64,000 nucleotides of DNA from Coriobacteriaceae bacterium (lineage in GTDB: Bacteria > Actinomycetota > Coriobacteriia > Coriobacteriales > Coriobacteriaceae), in NCBI GenBank assembly GCA_902399975.1, contig CABOHA010000002.1, positions 62,001 through 126,000 on the forward strand, read 5' to 3'. Both the position numbers and the translations under genes were made by a program. Shown piece by piece: positions 21,458 to 29,529 of this stretch; position 1 is the stretch's first letter, and every line of letters starts with the position of its first letter. The notes beneath the pieces are model-generated. The model saw only the letters and a list, made by a program, of their open reading frames with translations. It ran no database searches and had not been told where the DNA came from.

Positions 21458-23128
21458 ATGTCTCAAGAAACCATCCACGCGGCCGAGCGCGCCGCGGGAC
21501 AGGTGAAGACCATGTCGACGTATGATCCGGACTCCGACCAGCTGCATGAGGAATGCGGCATTTTTGGTGTGTGGGCACCCGATCGCGATGTGGCTCGACT
21601 GACGTACTTTGGTCTGCGCGCGCTGCAGCATCGCGGCCAGGAATCGGCGGGAATCGCCGTGGGCGACGGCGGCACGGTTATGGTTCGCAAAGACCTGGGA
21701 CTGCTCGATCGCGTGTTCTCCAACGCCGACCTGTCGACGCTCTCCGGTCAGCTGGCCGTGGGCCACGTGCGCTATGGCACCGCCGGTGCCAAGAGCTGGG
21801 AAGCCTCGCAGCCGCATCTTTCTACCATCAATAGCGTCATTATCGCGCTCGCACACAACGGCACTCTGGTCAACACCGACGAGCTGCGCCGCCAGCTGAT
21901 CGAGCTGGGCGTGCCATTCCTCTCCAATTCGGATTCCGAGGTCGCGACCAAACTCATCGGCTACTTTACCCAGCGTACGGGCCATCTGCGCGAGGGCATT
22001 CGCAAGACCATGGAGCTCGTGCGCGGCGGCTACGCCATGACGCTCATTAACGAGCAGGCGCTCTACGCCTTCCGCGACCCGCACGGCATTCGCCCGCTCG
22101 TGCTGGGCAAGCTGGTGGACGAGGGTCTGGACCAGGCCGATGCCGCAGCCGTTTCGCAGCTGCCGTCGCAGGACGGCGCTGCAACGGTCGACTCCGCCGT
22201 CCGTGTCACGCGCGCCGGCGGCTGGGTCGTTGCTTCCGAGACCTGCGCACTCGACATCGTGGGTGCCGAGTACGTCCGTGACGTCCGTCCCGGCGAGATC
22301 TTGCGCATCAGCGCCGAGGGCCTGGTATCCGAGCAGGGCGTGCCTGCAGCCGAAGAGCCCGCCAACTGCATCTTTGAGCAGGTCTACTTTGCCCGCCCCG
22401 ACTCCATCATGAACGGCAAGAGCGTCTATGCCTGCCGTTACGACATGGGTCGCCAGCTGGCACACGAGGAGCCCGTCGAGGCCGACCTGGTCATCGGCGT
22501 GCCCGACTCCGGCCTGCCGCCCGCGGAGGGGTATTCGCACGAGAGCGGTATTCCCTTTGGCGAGGGCCTTATCAAGAACCGCTACGTGGGCCGTACGTTT
22601 ATCGAGCCTACGCAGGAGTTGCGCGCCATGGGCGTGCGTATGAAACTCAACCCGCTGCGCGACAATATCGAGGGCAAGCGCCTGGTCGTCATCGACGACT
22701 CCATCGTGCGCGGCACCACCATGGTGCAGCTCGTCAAGATGCTGCGCAACGCTGGCGCCAAGGAGATTCATATCCGCATCAACTCGCCCGAGGTCATCTG
22801 GCCGTGTTTCTACGGTATCGATACCGACGTGCAGTCGCAGCTTATCAGCGCCAACAAGACGGTCGACGAGATTTGCGAGTATATCGGCGCCGATTCGCTG
22901 GCCTTCCTTTCGGTCGAGGGCCTGCTGAAGGTCATGCCCAAGGGCGGCTACTGCGATGCGTGCTTTACTGGACGCTACCCCGTGGCGATTCCCGAGAGCT
23001 TTGGCCGCGACAAGTTCATGGAGGGCTTTAAGCCCCGCAACCTGGACAAGCCGCTTCACTTTGACGACGACGCCGTGGTCGAGAAATACGACGACCGCAG
23101 TTGGGAAGAGGAACACGGCGAGGCCTAA
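21458..23128 (+). CDS. purF: amidophosphoribosyltransferase
   Basis: PurF makes phosphoribosylamine from PRPP and glutamine, the committed purine step. The N-terminal Ntn amidotransferase domain starts at Cys33 in EECGIFG, so the first 32 residues should be removed as a propeptide. Further motifs are LRALQHRGQESAGIA, GHVRYGTAG and the PRPP site VVIDDSIVRGTT near residue 410. Length 556, somewhat long for the family because of the tail after the C-terminal Cys-containing segment. purM follows after 157 nt. Confidence 0.96.
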   Translation: MSQETIHAAERAAGQVKTMSTYDPDSDQLHEECGIFGVWAPDRDVARLTYFGLRALQHRGQESAGIAVGDGGTVMVRKDLGLLDRVFSNADLSTLSGQLAVGHVRYGTAGAKSWEASQPHLSTINSVIIALAHNGTLVNTDELRRQLIELGVPFLSNSDSEVATKLIGYFTQRTGHLREGIRKTMELVRGGYAMTLINEQALYAFRDPHGIRPLVLGKLVDEGLDQADAAAVSQLPSQDGAATVDSAVRVTRAGGWVVASETCALDIVGAEYVRDVRPGEILRISAEGLVSEQGVPAAEEPANCIFEQVYFARPDSIMNGKSVYACRYDMGRQLAHEEPVEADLVIGVPDSGLPPAEGYSHESGIPFGEGLIKNRYVGRTFIEPTQELRAMGVRMKLNPLRDNIEGKRLVVIDDSIVRGTTMVQLVKMLRNAGAKEIHIRINSPEVIWPCFYGIDTDVQSQLISANKTVDEICEYIGADSLAFLSVEGLLKVMPKGGYCDACFTGRYPVAIPESFGRDKFMEGFKPRNLDKPLHFDDDAVVEKYDDRSWEEEHGEA

Positions 23129-23166
23129 AACCTGCCATTTAGGGACAGGTTTATTTTGGTAGGTTT
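23128..23166 (+). repeat. GGGACAGGTTT-family hairpin repeat, copy 1
   Basis: AAACCTGCCA and TGGTAGGTTT arms flank a loop with AGGGACAGGTTTATTT. It sits right after purF. The same 22-nt core recurs at 45936 and, inverted, near 46095. Confidence 0.75.
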
Positions 23167-23285
23167 CACCTGCTGTTTTGTTGATATGACGGCGCGTGCT
23201 GTTATGGCGCGCGCCGAAATGAACGCAACTATGAGCACCGTTTGGCGCCCGCGCGGCGCCACGGTAATGGGAGAGGAAGGCTCAG

Positions 23286-24389
23286 ATGAGCGACAGCAAG
23301 CATGTGACGTATGAGGATGCCGGCGTCGATACCGCCGAGGGCGGCCGCGCCGTTGACGCTATTAAGCAGATGGTCAAGGACACCAATCGCCCCGAGGTTA
23401 TCGGCGGCATCGGCGGCTTTGGTGGCTTATTCTCGGCCGCCGCGCTTAAGGATATGGAAGACCCGATTCTGATTAGCGGTACCGACGGCGTGGGCACCAA
23501 GCTCGTCCTCGCCCAGATCATGGACCGTCACGAGACGGTGGGCCAGGACCTGGTCGCTATGTGCGTCAACGACATTTTGGCTTCGGGCGCCGAGCCGCTG
23601 TTCTTCCTGGACTACGTTGCCATCGGTCACATCGAGGCCGAGCACATGGCAAAGATCATCAAGGGTGTGGCCGACGGCTGCAAGCTCGCGGGCTGTGCGC
23701 TCGTGGGCGGCGAGATGGCCGAGCACCCGGGCGTTATGGCTCCGGCCGACTACGACCTCGCCGGCTTTACCGTGGGCGTCGTCGATCGTCCCAAGATGCT
23801 CGACCCCGCGAACGTCCGCCCCGGCGACGTGATCCTGGGCCTGCCTTCCACCGGCGTGCACTCCAACGGCTACTCGCTCGTGCGTAAGGTCATCGGCGTC
23901 GACGGTATTAAGCCGGGCACGCCCGAGGCCGCCGCTAAGGCCGAGGAGCTGAGCCGTCCGCTCGAGGAACTCGGCGGCGCATCGCTGGCAGACGCTCTGC
24001 TGGCCCCCACGCGCATCTATGTCAAGCCGATTCTGGAGCTGCTGCGCGGCGGCGCCAACGTGCACGCTATCGCCCACATCACTGGCGGCGGTATTACCGA
24101 GAACCTCAACCGCGCGCTCGCCGACGACGTCGACGCTGTGGTCACCCGCAACGGTGCCGAGATGGGTTGGGACGTTCCGCCCGTCATCACCTACGTGTCG
24201 CGCCAGGCCGAGCTCGCGCCCAACGAGGCATGCAAGACCTTCAACATGGGCGTTGGCCTGTGCCTGATCGTCGCCCCCGAGGACGAGGCCGCGGTTACCG
24301 AGGCCCTGGTTGCGCTGGGCGAGAAGCCGTTCCGCGTGGGCGAGTGCGTTGAGGGTTCCGGTAAGGTCGTGTACTCCGATGAGCGCTAA
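23286..24389 (+). CDS. purM: phosphoribosylformylglycinamidine cyclo-ligase (AIR synthetase)
   Basis: PurM closes FGAM to AIR using ATP. The 367 residues contain YEDAGVDTAEGGRAV at the N-terminus, ISGTDGVGTKLVLA (about residue 62), DLVAMCVNDILASGAEPLFFLDY, GGEMAEHPG and ITGGGITENL. GAGGAAGG lies 6 nt before the ATG. The last codons overlap the purN start, giving a coupled purM-purN pair as in many bacteria. Confidence 0.96.
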   Translation: MSDSKHVTYEDAGVDTAEGGRAVDAIKQMVKDTNRPEVIGGIGGFGGLFSAAALKDMEDPILISGTDGVGTKLVLAQIMDRHETVGQDLVAMCVNDILASGAEPLFFLDYVAIGHIEAEHMAKIIKGVADGCKLAGCALVGGEMAEHPGVMAPADYDLAGFTVGVVDRPKMLDPANVRPGDVILGLPSTGVHSNGYSLVRKVIGVDGIKPGTPEAAAKAEELSRPLEELGGASLADALLAPTRIYVKPILELLRGGANVHAIAHITGGGITENLNRALADDVDAVVTRNGAEMGWDVPPVITYVSRQAELAPNEACKTFNMGVGLCLIVAPEDEAAVTEALVALGEKPFRVGECVEGSGKVVYSDER

Positions 24390-25077
24390 CGAGCAGATGG
24401 CTGCTAGTGAGGGCCTGGGCTTTGTGCCCTACACCCGTCCGACCGGCACCGATACGGCAGAGCCGCTCAAGATCGGTGTGCTCATCAGCGGTTCGGGTAC
24501 CAACCTGCAGGCGCTGATCGATCTGATCGCCGCCGGCAAGCTCAACGCTTCGATTGAGCTTGTGGTGTCGAGCCGTCCTTCGGCCAAGGGCCTGCAGCGC
24601 GCTGAGCGCGCGGGCATCCAGACGCTCACGCTGTCCAAGGATGTCTACGCCGACCCTATTGCCGCCGACGAGATCATCGCGCACGAGCTTCTCGAGCGCG
24701 GCTGCGAGTATGTGGTCATGGCCGGCTACATGCGCATGGTGCACACGCCGCTGCTGGCGGCGTTTCCCAACCGCGTGGTCAACTTGCATCCGGCGCTGCT
24801 GCCGAGCTTTACCGGTGCGCATGCGATTGACGATGCCTTTGCGCGCGGCGTCAAGGTAACTGGCGTGACCGTGCATTTTGCCAACGAGATCTACGACAAC
24901 GGTCCCATCATCGCCCAGCGCACACTGGCTGTTGAGGAGGGCTGGGATGTCGACACGCTCGAGGAGCACATCCACGCGATTGAGCACGTGCTGTATCCCG
25001 AGGTCGTGCAAATGCTCGCCGACGGTCGCGTCCACGTGCTGGAGAGCGGCAAGGTCGCAATTGATGCGGCGCGTTAG
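24379..25077 (+). CDS. purN: phosphoribosylglycinamide formyltransferase
   Basis: PurN transfers a formyl group from 10-formyl-THF to GAR. Motifs are IGVLISGSGTNLQALID (about residue 33), then VNLHPALLPSFTGAHAI with the catalytic Asn/His and VTGVTVHFANEIYDNGPII with the catalytic Asp. It has 232 residues with about 30 extra at the N-terminus. The ATG at 24379 lies inside the last codons of purM (11-nt overlap); a second ATG at 24397 is also possible, since neither has a strong ribosome binding site. Confidence 0.93.
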   Translation: MSANEQMAASEGLGFVPYTRPTGTDTAEPLKIGVLISGSGTNLQALIDLIAAGKLNASIELVVSSRPSAKGLQRAERAGIQTLTLSKDVYADPIAADEIIAHELLERGCEYVVMAGYMRMVHTPLLAAFPNRVVNLHPALLPSFTGAHAIDDAFARGVKVTGVTVHFANEIYDNGPIIAQRTLAVEEGWDVDTLEEHIHAIEHVLYPEVVQMLADGRVHVLESGKVAIDAAR

Positions 25078-25092
25078 TCGTTGGTTCGTGTT

Positions 25093-25132
25093 GGCGGTTA
25101 AGCGTTAGAGGTGCGCTTAGCCGCCATTTTTT
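25093..25132 (+). terminator. terminator of purMN
   Basis: A 12-bp stem (25093-25104 with 25114-25125) with one G-U pair is followed by six T residues. Confidence 0.88.
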
Positions 25133-25284
25133 ATGCATTGCGATCTACGTTGTTTGAGGCAAACAATCGCTACAGCTTGATGTTCATAGTCCAATTGCTT
25201 CGCCAAGAGGCGCGCTCCGGCAAGAGATTAATTTAGCCTAATAGAGCCATTTGCTCTTCTTTGTGCTCGGGATACGCCGGACCA

Positions 25285-25334
25285 TAATCAAATGATAATG
25301 CGCTAAATAATCTTATGGGGATAATCAAATTATC
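25285..25334 (+). promoter_or_regulatory. palindromic operator-like sites upstream of the lipoprotein gene
   Basis: TAATCAAATGATAA (25285-25298) differs at two positions from TTATCAAATGCTAA, which is found beside the Crp-family gene and its pseudogene. A second perfect inverted repeat, GATAATcaaATTATC, lies at 25320-25334, 32 nt before the lipoprotein ATG. Confidence 0.5.
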
Positions 25335-25366
25335 TTTTGTACGGGTGCTGTCTGTTGGGAGCAAAG

Positions 25367-25753
25367 ATGGGTGCACAATTATTTTCGAGACGAACAGCAA
25401 TTAAAATGGCCGTTGCCGCGGCTTCTGTCCCGCTGATTGGTCTAGTTGGATGTGGTGAGAAGTCGATTGTTGGAACTTGGGCAAACGACGACGGAGACGA
25501 AATTCTCCAATTTGATGAGAATGGTGATTGTTCGGTTCCTTTTACCTATAACGGTGCGTGGCTGGAAAGCTGCGATCGCTATACGATTCAAGAAGACGAG
25601 ACATTGGTTCTAAGTAGCAGTCAAGGAAATATCAGCTCTCAACATTGGAAGAAAGCCAGCAGCAAAGAGGAAGCTGAAGAGGCGGATGATAGGCTCTATT
25701 TTCTCAATGGGGATGAGCTTGTTATCAACAACGAAACGTACACGAGAGAATGA
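25367..25753 (+). CDS. small lipoprotein with Tat-like signal, unknown function
   Basis: The N-terminus reads MGAQLFSRRTAIKMAVAA with a twin-arginine motif (Arg8-Arg9), a hydrophobic stretch and a lipobox LVGC (Cys29). The mature protein (about 100 residues) is acidic, with GTWANDDGDEILQFDENGDC, a pattern seen in small secreted beta-sheet proteins. The ATG at 25367 has GGGAGC upstream. Length 128. It opens an AT-rich accessory stretch and lies beside palindromes shared with the Crp-like regulator gene. Confidence 0.75.
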   Translation: MGAQLFSRRTAIKMAVAAASVPLIGLVGCGEKSIVGTWANDDGDEILQFDENGDCSVPFTYNGAWLESCDRYTIQEDETLVLSSSQGNISSQHWKKASSKEEAEEADDRLYFLNGDELVINNETYTRE

Positions 25754-25805
25754 GAGCTAAGGCACGCCGACCGTGTGAAGATGGGGAATGCCATAGATGA
25801 ATACC

Positions 25806-25847
25806 GTGCCGGGCTCGTGACAAACATCATTGTCACGAGCCCGGCAC
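25806..25847. repeat. 18-bp perfect hairpin after the lipoprotein gene
   Basis: Arms 25806-25823 and 25830-25847 are perfectly complementary with a 6-nt loop (ACATCA). The following sequence is ACATTAAAG without a T-run, so termination is possible but not certain. Confidence 0.75.
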
Positions 25848-25911
25848 ACATTAAAGTAAAAATTGTTCACCAGTCCGCATCCTCTTTTTGCTCAGATTGA
25901 GCCGTTTGCTG

Positions 25912-26490
25912 CTAGTGCGGTTGTTGCTCAGATGCCGATTGAGTCCGATGCTGACTTCGCGCACGAGACAGGGTTACCGGAGTCATTCGAGAAATCGATG
26001 CTATTCCTATGGGGAATAGCATCGATCAGTCCAGGATATTCCCTCAGAAACCATTCATATCGATTCTTTGCGCTGAGGTGCCCGATGACGTTTTCGACTT
26101 TCCAGTGATTGTGTCATGCACTCTCAAGCAACGAATTATAAATGGACAAAAGTTGAGGGATGCTTTCTACTGCTCTGCAGAAATCCGAAATTTTAAGCTT
26201 AATGAGAGTGCAATCCGTTAAAGCTTCGAAACATTCAGGAGAGGGCATTGTTGTGTCTGCGCTTGGCATAACCGGAGTGCCGGGAACGAAGACGAGACAA
26301 TCGGTTACTTCATCTCCGTCGGCTGAGAGGCCATACGCTCTGGCTATGCCCTTTTCTAATAAGTGAAAACAAGTTTGTTTTGGCCGAAATCAATTATTTT
26401 CGATCCTTTTTCGCGGGCAGCTTGTGGAACTTCAAAGCGGTTCTTCCGTCGACAATTATGGTGCTTCGACTGCGGTCTGTCACAGGGGCG
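25912..26490 (-). pseudogene. decayed Crp/Fnr-family regulator (paralog of the gene at 28484-29050)
   Basis: Reading the minus strand gives segments that align with the intact paralog: GIARAYGLSADGDEVTDC against GVACSYSLQSDGSEITDC, ECFEALTDCTLIKLKISD against TYIEALTDCTLVLLKISD, and NRYEWFLREYPGLIDAIPH against DRYKWFLEEYPGVIDRVPH. It is broken in at least three ways. A TGA (26114-26116) replaces a Trp codon; a frameshift near 26010 separates the core from the recognition helix (MTPVTLSRAR in another frame); and the N-terminal third shifts frame near 26395. The upstream palindrome TTATCAAATGCTAA (26491-26504) is intact. Confidence 0.85.
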
Positions 26491-26504
26491 TTATCAAATG
26501 CTAA
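26491..26504. promoter_or_regulatory. TTATCAAATGCTAA palindrome upstream of the pseudogene
   Basis: This 14-bp imperfect palindrome (TTAnCAnnTGnTAA on the reverse) is identical to the site at 29124-29137 and one base different from 29077-29090. Confidence 0.5.
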
Positions 26505-26681
26505 TGCCTGTTTGTTGCCAGCGTGGATAATAAAATCCGTCTAAAAAATTTCGTGTTTGATTTCGAGCCCAAACGAGGGCTATGGCATTAAAGCCACCAT
26601 GTTTTCTAGAAATTTGAACGGTGGGGCCATATCGATTGCGAGATTTTGAAGGGTTAATTGTCTCGTTGGAGGGTGGGGCTA

Positions 26682-27017
26682 ATGAAACCAAAAAAGGAAA
26701 CCGTTGCATTGCTGTCATTTGGCTTGGGTCTTTTTGCGCTGGTCTACGGGCTAATAACAAAAGCGATGTTATCTCATCGTTATACGTTTAAAGCCCCTCT
26801 TACCAGCATGGAGCTTTCGGTTTTAGCAATTATTGGAATCGGATTCGTTCTATTGATTGTCGGTGCGCTTCTATTTCTAAGTGTGCGCTATGCATCCAAG
26901 AATGTGGTTGATATTGATTCGACGCGGAATAAAGGCAAAGTATGTCCTTATTGCCAAACCCGGATTATAGGAGATGCAAAACATTGTCCGAACTGTGGTC
27001 AAGAGTTGGGTCAATAA
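26682..27017 (+). CDS. small membrane protein with C-terminal zinc ribbon
   Basis: The 111-residue protein has two membrane helices (about 8-28 and 43-68) and then a zinc-ribbon CPYC...CPNCG (about 88-107). GGAGGG precedes the ATG at 26682. No family is recognised. The next gene begins 13 nt later, so the two are probably cotranscribed. Base composition is clearly more AT-rich than the flanking core genes. Confidence 0.72.
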   Translation: MKPKKETVALLSFGLGLFALVYGLITKAMLSHRYTFKAPLTSMELSVLAIIGIGFVLLIVGALLFLSVRYASKNVVDIDSTRNKGKVCPYCQTRIIGDAKHCPNCGQELGQ

Positions 27018-27030
27018 GAAGGGGCTTGAG

Positions 27031-27357
27031 ATGCCGAGGACAACGATAACGATTTGTGCGCACGGTCAAATTGATACGCCAAGGGTCTTAGAGATTTGGA
27101 AGAGCATTATTGAGGGCGCCGGTTTTCAACAGAAACTAATTAAGGGTGAACCTTGTTGGTCGAAGGGCGACGGCGTGTTAATGCTGCAGCGTAATTTTAC
27201 GATCGCTTTTGGCGAAAGGGAAATTGTGCTTGAGGGATGGATGGGCGATGCTCTCTTGGGCGAATCCGATTTAACGGGCGTTAATGGCTGGATGCAAAAG
27301 AAAAAGATGAAAGGGCTCCTGTCCCAAGCGGAGGGTGCAATCAGGAGCATTGTCTAG
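27031..27357 (+). CDS. hypothetical protein, 108 aa
   Basis: The ATG at 27031 has AAGAAGGGG upstream and follows the zinc-ribbon gene by 13 nt. The protein is soluble, with a mixed alpha/beta pattern (RTTITICAHGQID, then a helix, then LMLQRNFTIAFGEREIVLEGW) and an amphipathic C-terminal helix. No recognised motif is present. Confidence 0.65.
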   Translation: MPRTTITICAHGQIDTPRVLEIWKSIIEGAGFQQKLIKGEPCWSKGDGVLMLQRNFTIAFGEREIVLEGWMGDALLGESDLTGVNGWMQKKKMKGLLSQAEGAIRSIV

Positions 27358-27434
27358 ACTGCATTAGATAGCGATATAGCGTTTATTGATGACTGAAATG
27401 CATAGCTGGGCCAGAAATATAAGAATACTGGTAG

Positions 27435-27464
27435 CCGGGTGCCCGATTTAATTTGGACACCCGG
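27435..27464. repeat. small hairpin in a 300-bp gene-poor gap
   Basis: CCGGGTG (27435-27441) and CACCCGG (27458-27464) enclose 16 nt. The rest of 27358-27664 shows no convincing gene. Confidence 0.45.
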
Positions 27465-27664
27465 TGATTTCGTTTATCTTGCCAACAAGCTTTAAGTCAA
27501 CGATGTTCGGCCGCCATTGGCTTCTGGAAAGACTTAGGTTAAGTGGCAAGTGATCGATGGTAAAGGTCAAGCGAAGAATATGGATATGCCACCATCTTCG
27601 GTTGGCCGTGATTCATCTTGGCTTGATACGGGCATGCAATTTTTGTCGCGAGTGACGTCAGGGC

Positions 27665-27931
27665 ATGGCTTTTTTATTGCGTGATGCCAAGATGGATCGG
27701 ATCCAAGAAACGTTGGATGACATTAAATACTGGGAAATTCGGAACGGAGGCCGCAAGTAGCTGTGTCGAGATTGCGCGGTTGAAACGAAAGGCCTTAATG
27801 CGTGGCGCAAGACAGATGATGTCATTGTGCCGCAGCGACATGTTATGTCTGCTGGGGTGCTGTATGTTGGGGACCAGACCGCCATCGCCTTTTGCGACAA
27901 TGGCTGGTTAGTAATTGATTGCGATAGTTAA
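27665..27931 (+). pseudogene. small gene interrupted by an in-frame TAG
   Basis: From ATG 27665 a coherent 88-codon frame runs to TAA 27929-27931 with one TAG at codon 32 (27758-27760). Both sides look coding: LLRDAKMDRIQETLDDIKYW before the stop, and LCRDCAVETKGLNAWRKTDD then GDQTAIAFCDNGWLVIDCD after it. The ribosome binding site is weak, so the true 5' end may be lost. The next gene has its own strong site. Family unknown. Confidence 0.5.
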
Positions 27932-27954
27932 CAGGCGGGCTATGAGGAGGATAT

Positions 27955-28473
27955 ATGCCACTGCTGCCAGTTGATCATGAGCCATTCCATCTTGATGCAG
28001 GTGAACGATCCACGCCGCGCATTGAGTTGATTTATGATCTTGAAGAAGAAGCGCGAAGACTTGAAGATGACTATCAGGTTCTAGTGGATGCGTTATGCGA
28101 CGATATCGTTAAAAGCGAGGGCGAAGATGAAATACGGTCGAGTATCGAGCATCGAATCGGCATGCTGATAAACATCAAAGAGAGCCAGCGCCTCTGCTAT
28201 GCCCAAATTGAAGACTTGGTGCCAAGACGTCATCCTTGTCCGATCCCTCCAATGAAAAAACGTCCCAATTGCTGCGATGAGATCGAATGCCAATGCTGCG
28301 GTACAAAAAACGAGATAGATGCTCAATTCTGTAAAGTATGCGCTAGCCCTATTGATATGGGCGACATATGGCGTTATTGCAAGAAGTGTAGGGTTGCATA
28401 CAGTAGAGAGATTAACTTTTGTCCTGAATGCGGCTCAGCAATAACCGTCGAGATAAAACGTAAAAGGAAATAG
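27955..28473 (+). CDS. zinc-ribbon protein with N-terminal coiled coil
   Basis: The 172-residue protein has a Glu/Asp/Arg-rich helical region (about 22-82) and two zinc-ribbon-like modules near the C-terminus: CQCCGTKNEIDAQFCKVC (about 114-131) and CKKCRVAYSREINFCPECG (about 141-160). GAGGAGG lies just before the ATG. The stop is 10 nt from the end of the convergent Crp-like gene. It may belong with the other small zinc-ribbon gene at 26682 in one accessory set. Confidence 0.72.
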   Translation: MPLLPVDHEPFHLDAGERSTPRIELIYDLEEEARRLEDDYQVLVDALCDDIVKSEGEDEIRSSIEHRIGMLINIKESQRLCYAQIEDLVPRRHPCPIPPMKKRPNCCDEIECQCCGTKNEIDAQFCKVCASPIDMGDIWRYCKKCRVAYSREINFCPECGSAITVEIKRKRK

Positions 28474-28483
28474 CGTTTCGCTG

Positions 28484-29050
28484 CTATATGTTTGCCCTTA
28501 CGCGCGAAAGCGTGATCGGCGACATACCCAAAAATGATGAGATGCGCGAATGGGGGACCCTATCGATAACCCCCGGATACTCTTCGAGGAACCATTTGTA
28601 GCGGTCGCGAGCCGGCAGCAGCCTAAGCGCGGATTCGGTTTTATAATGATCGTGCCAAGCCCTTGATAGATATCGGTTAATGAGAGTTGCAAGTCCTGGA
28701 TTATATTGGGCTTTATTTTGAACATCGCTTATCTTAAGAAGAACGAGCGTGCAGTCTGTTAAAGCTTCAATATAAGTCGGAGATGGAATGTCAAACTCGG
28801 GGCTAGGCATTACAGGCATGCCCGGTTCCGCCATTATGCAGTCAGTGATTTCCGAACCATCGCTTTGTAGAGAATACGAACAGGCTACCCCCTGTTTTAA
28901 AAGGTAAAACCATTTTTGCTGGGTACCCATTTCAAGGATAATTTCCCTTTTTTGAAATTGCTGGATTGAAGCCATTGCCACTAGCTCGGCTAATAGGTTT
29001 TGGTTGTCGCAAGGGGCGTACTGACAGAAAAAATTCGGATCTAGGGACAC
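28484..29050 (-). CDS. Crp/Fnr-family transcriptional regulator
   Basis: The protein has a cyclic-nucleotide-binding-like beta-roll (about residues 15-110: IILEMGTQQKWFYLLKQGVA, then GSEITDCIMAEPGMPV), a long helix, and a short C-terminal helix-turn-helix ending SRISSFLGMSPITLSRVRANI. The start is read as GTG 29050 because GGAG lies 7 nt upstream; a TTG at 29083 is also in frame. Length 188. There is no Fe-S Cys cluster of FNR type, and the ligand is unknown. Two copies of the TTAnCAnnTGnTAA palindrome lie immediately upstream, suggesting autoregulation. Confidence 0.85.
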   Translation of the reverse strand: MSLDPNFFCQYAPCDNQNLLAELVAMASIQQFQKREIILEMGTQQKWFYLLKQGVACSYSLQSDGSEITDCIMAEPGMPVMPSPEFDIPSPTYIEALTDCTLVLLKISDVQNKAQYNPGLATLINRYLSRAWHDHYKTESALRLLPARDRYKWFLEEYPGVIDRVPHSRISSFLGMSPITLSRVRANI

Positions 29051-29076
29051 GGAATCGCTCCAACGGGCACATATCG

Positions 29077-29137
29077 TTAACAAATGCTAACCAAGAATAA
29101 GATACGTCGTCGGGGGGGGGGCATTATCAAATGCTAA
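29077..29137. promoter_or_regulatory. two palindromic sites and a G10 tract upstream of the Crp-family gene
   Basis: TTAACAAATGCTAA (29077-29090) and TTATCAAATGCTAA (29124-29137) are spaced 47 nt start to start. A run of ten G residues (29112-29121) lies between them. The rest of 29138-29529 is AT-rich and shows no gene. Confidence 0.5.
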
Positions 29138-29529
29138 TGAGATTCTGGCTTTTTCGGAAATTTCAGAAATACATAAAAATGGAGTGCCGCTGCGCCACTA
29201 TTTGCCAGCTGTGTTTTTCGTTGCTGTGCCGCTGCCGCTCGATTTGTTCGAAGGACATGATGCTGGATAAGGACAACGCCCATTTACTTGGCGATAGTCA
29301 CTAGTTTAATCACATTCCCTGCTGCTTGAGTTCCTTTTGACGCCGGGGCCAGATCTTCTTGCCTGTCAATTACGGTAGTCGACTCTTTCGCAGAGAACAA
29401 AGCTTCCAGCATTGAGATTATCTGGGAAAACGATCAGAAAACTTGGCCTTCAGCTTCAAATTGCGCAGAATTCTATTTATCATCTATTTATCATTTTGTT
29501 ATCAAAATGAGCGCAAGGAGGTAGGCTCA

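Noticed and set aside
21380..23116. A 578-codon antisense frame over purF
   Set aside because: purF is unambiguous on the + strand; the antisense frame has no motif.
25863..26108. An 81-codon + strand frame after the lipoprotein gene
   Set aside because: The same DNA encodes the decayed Crp-family gene on the minus strand, and the + frame has no ribosome binding site.
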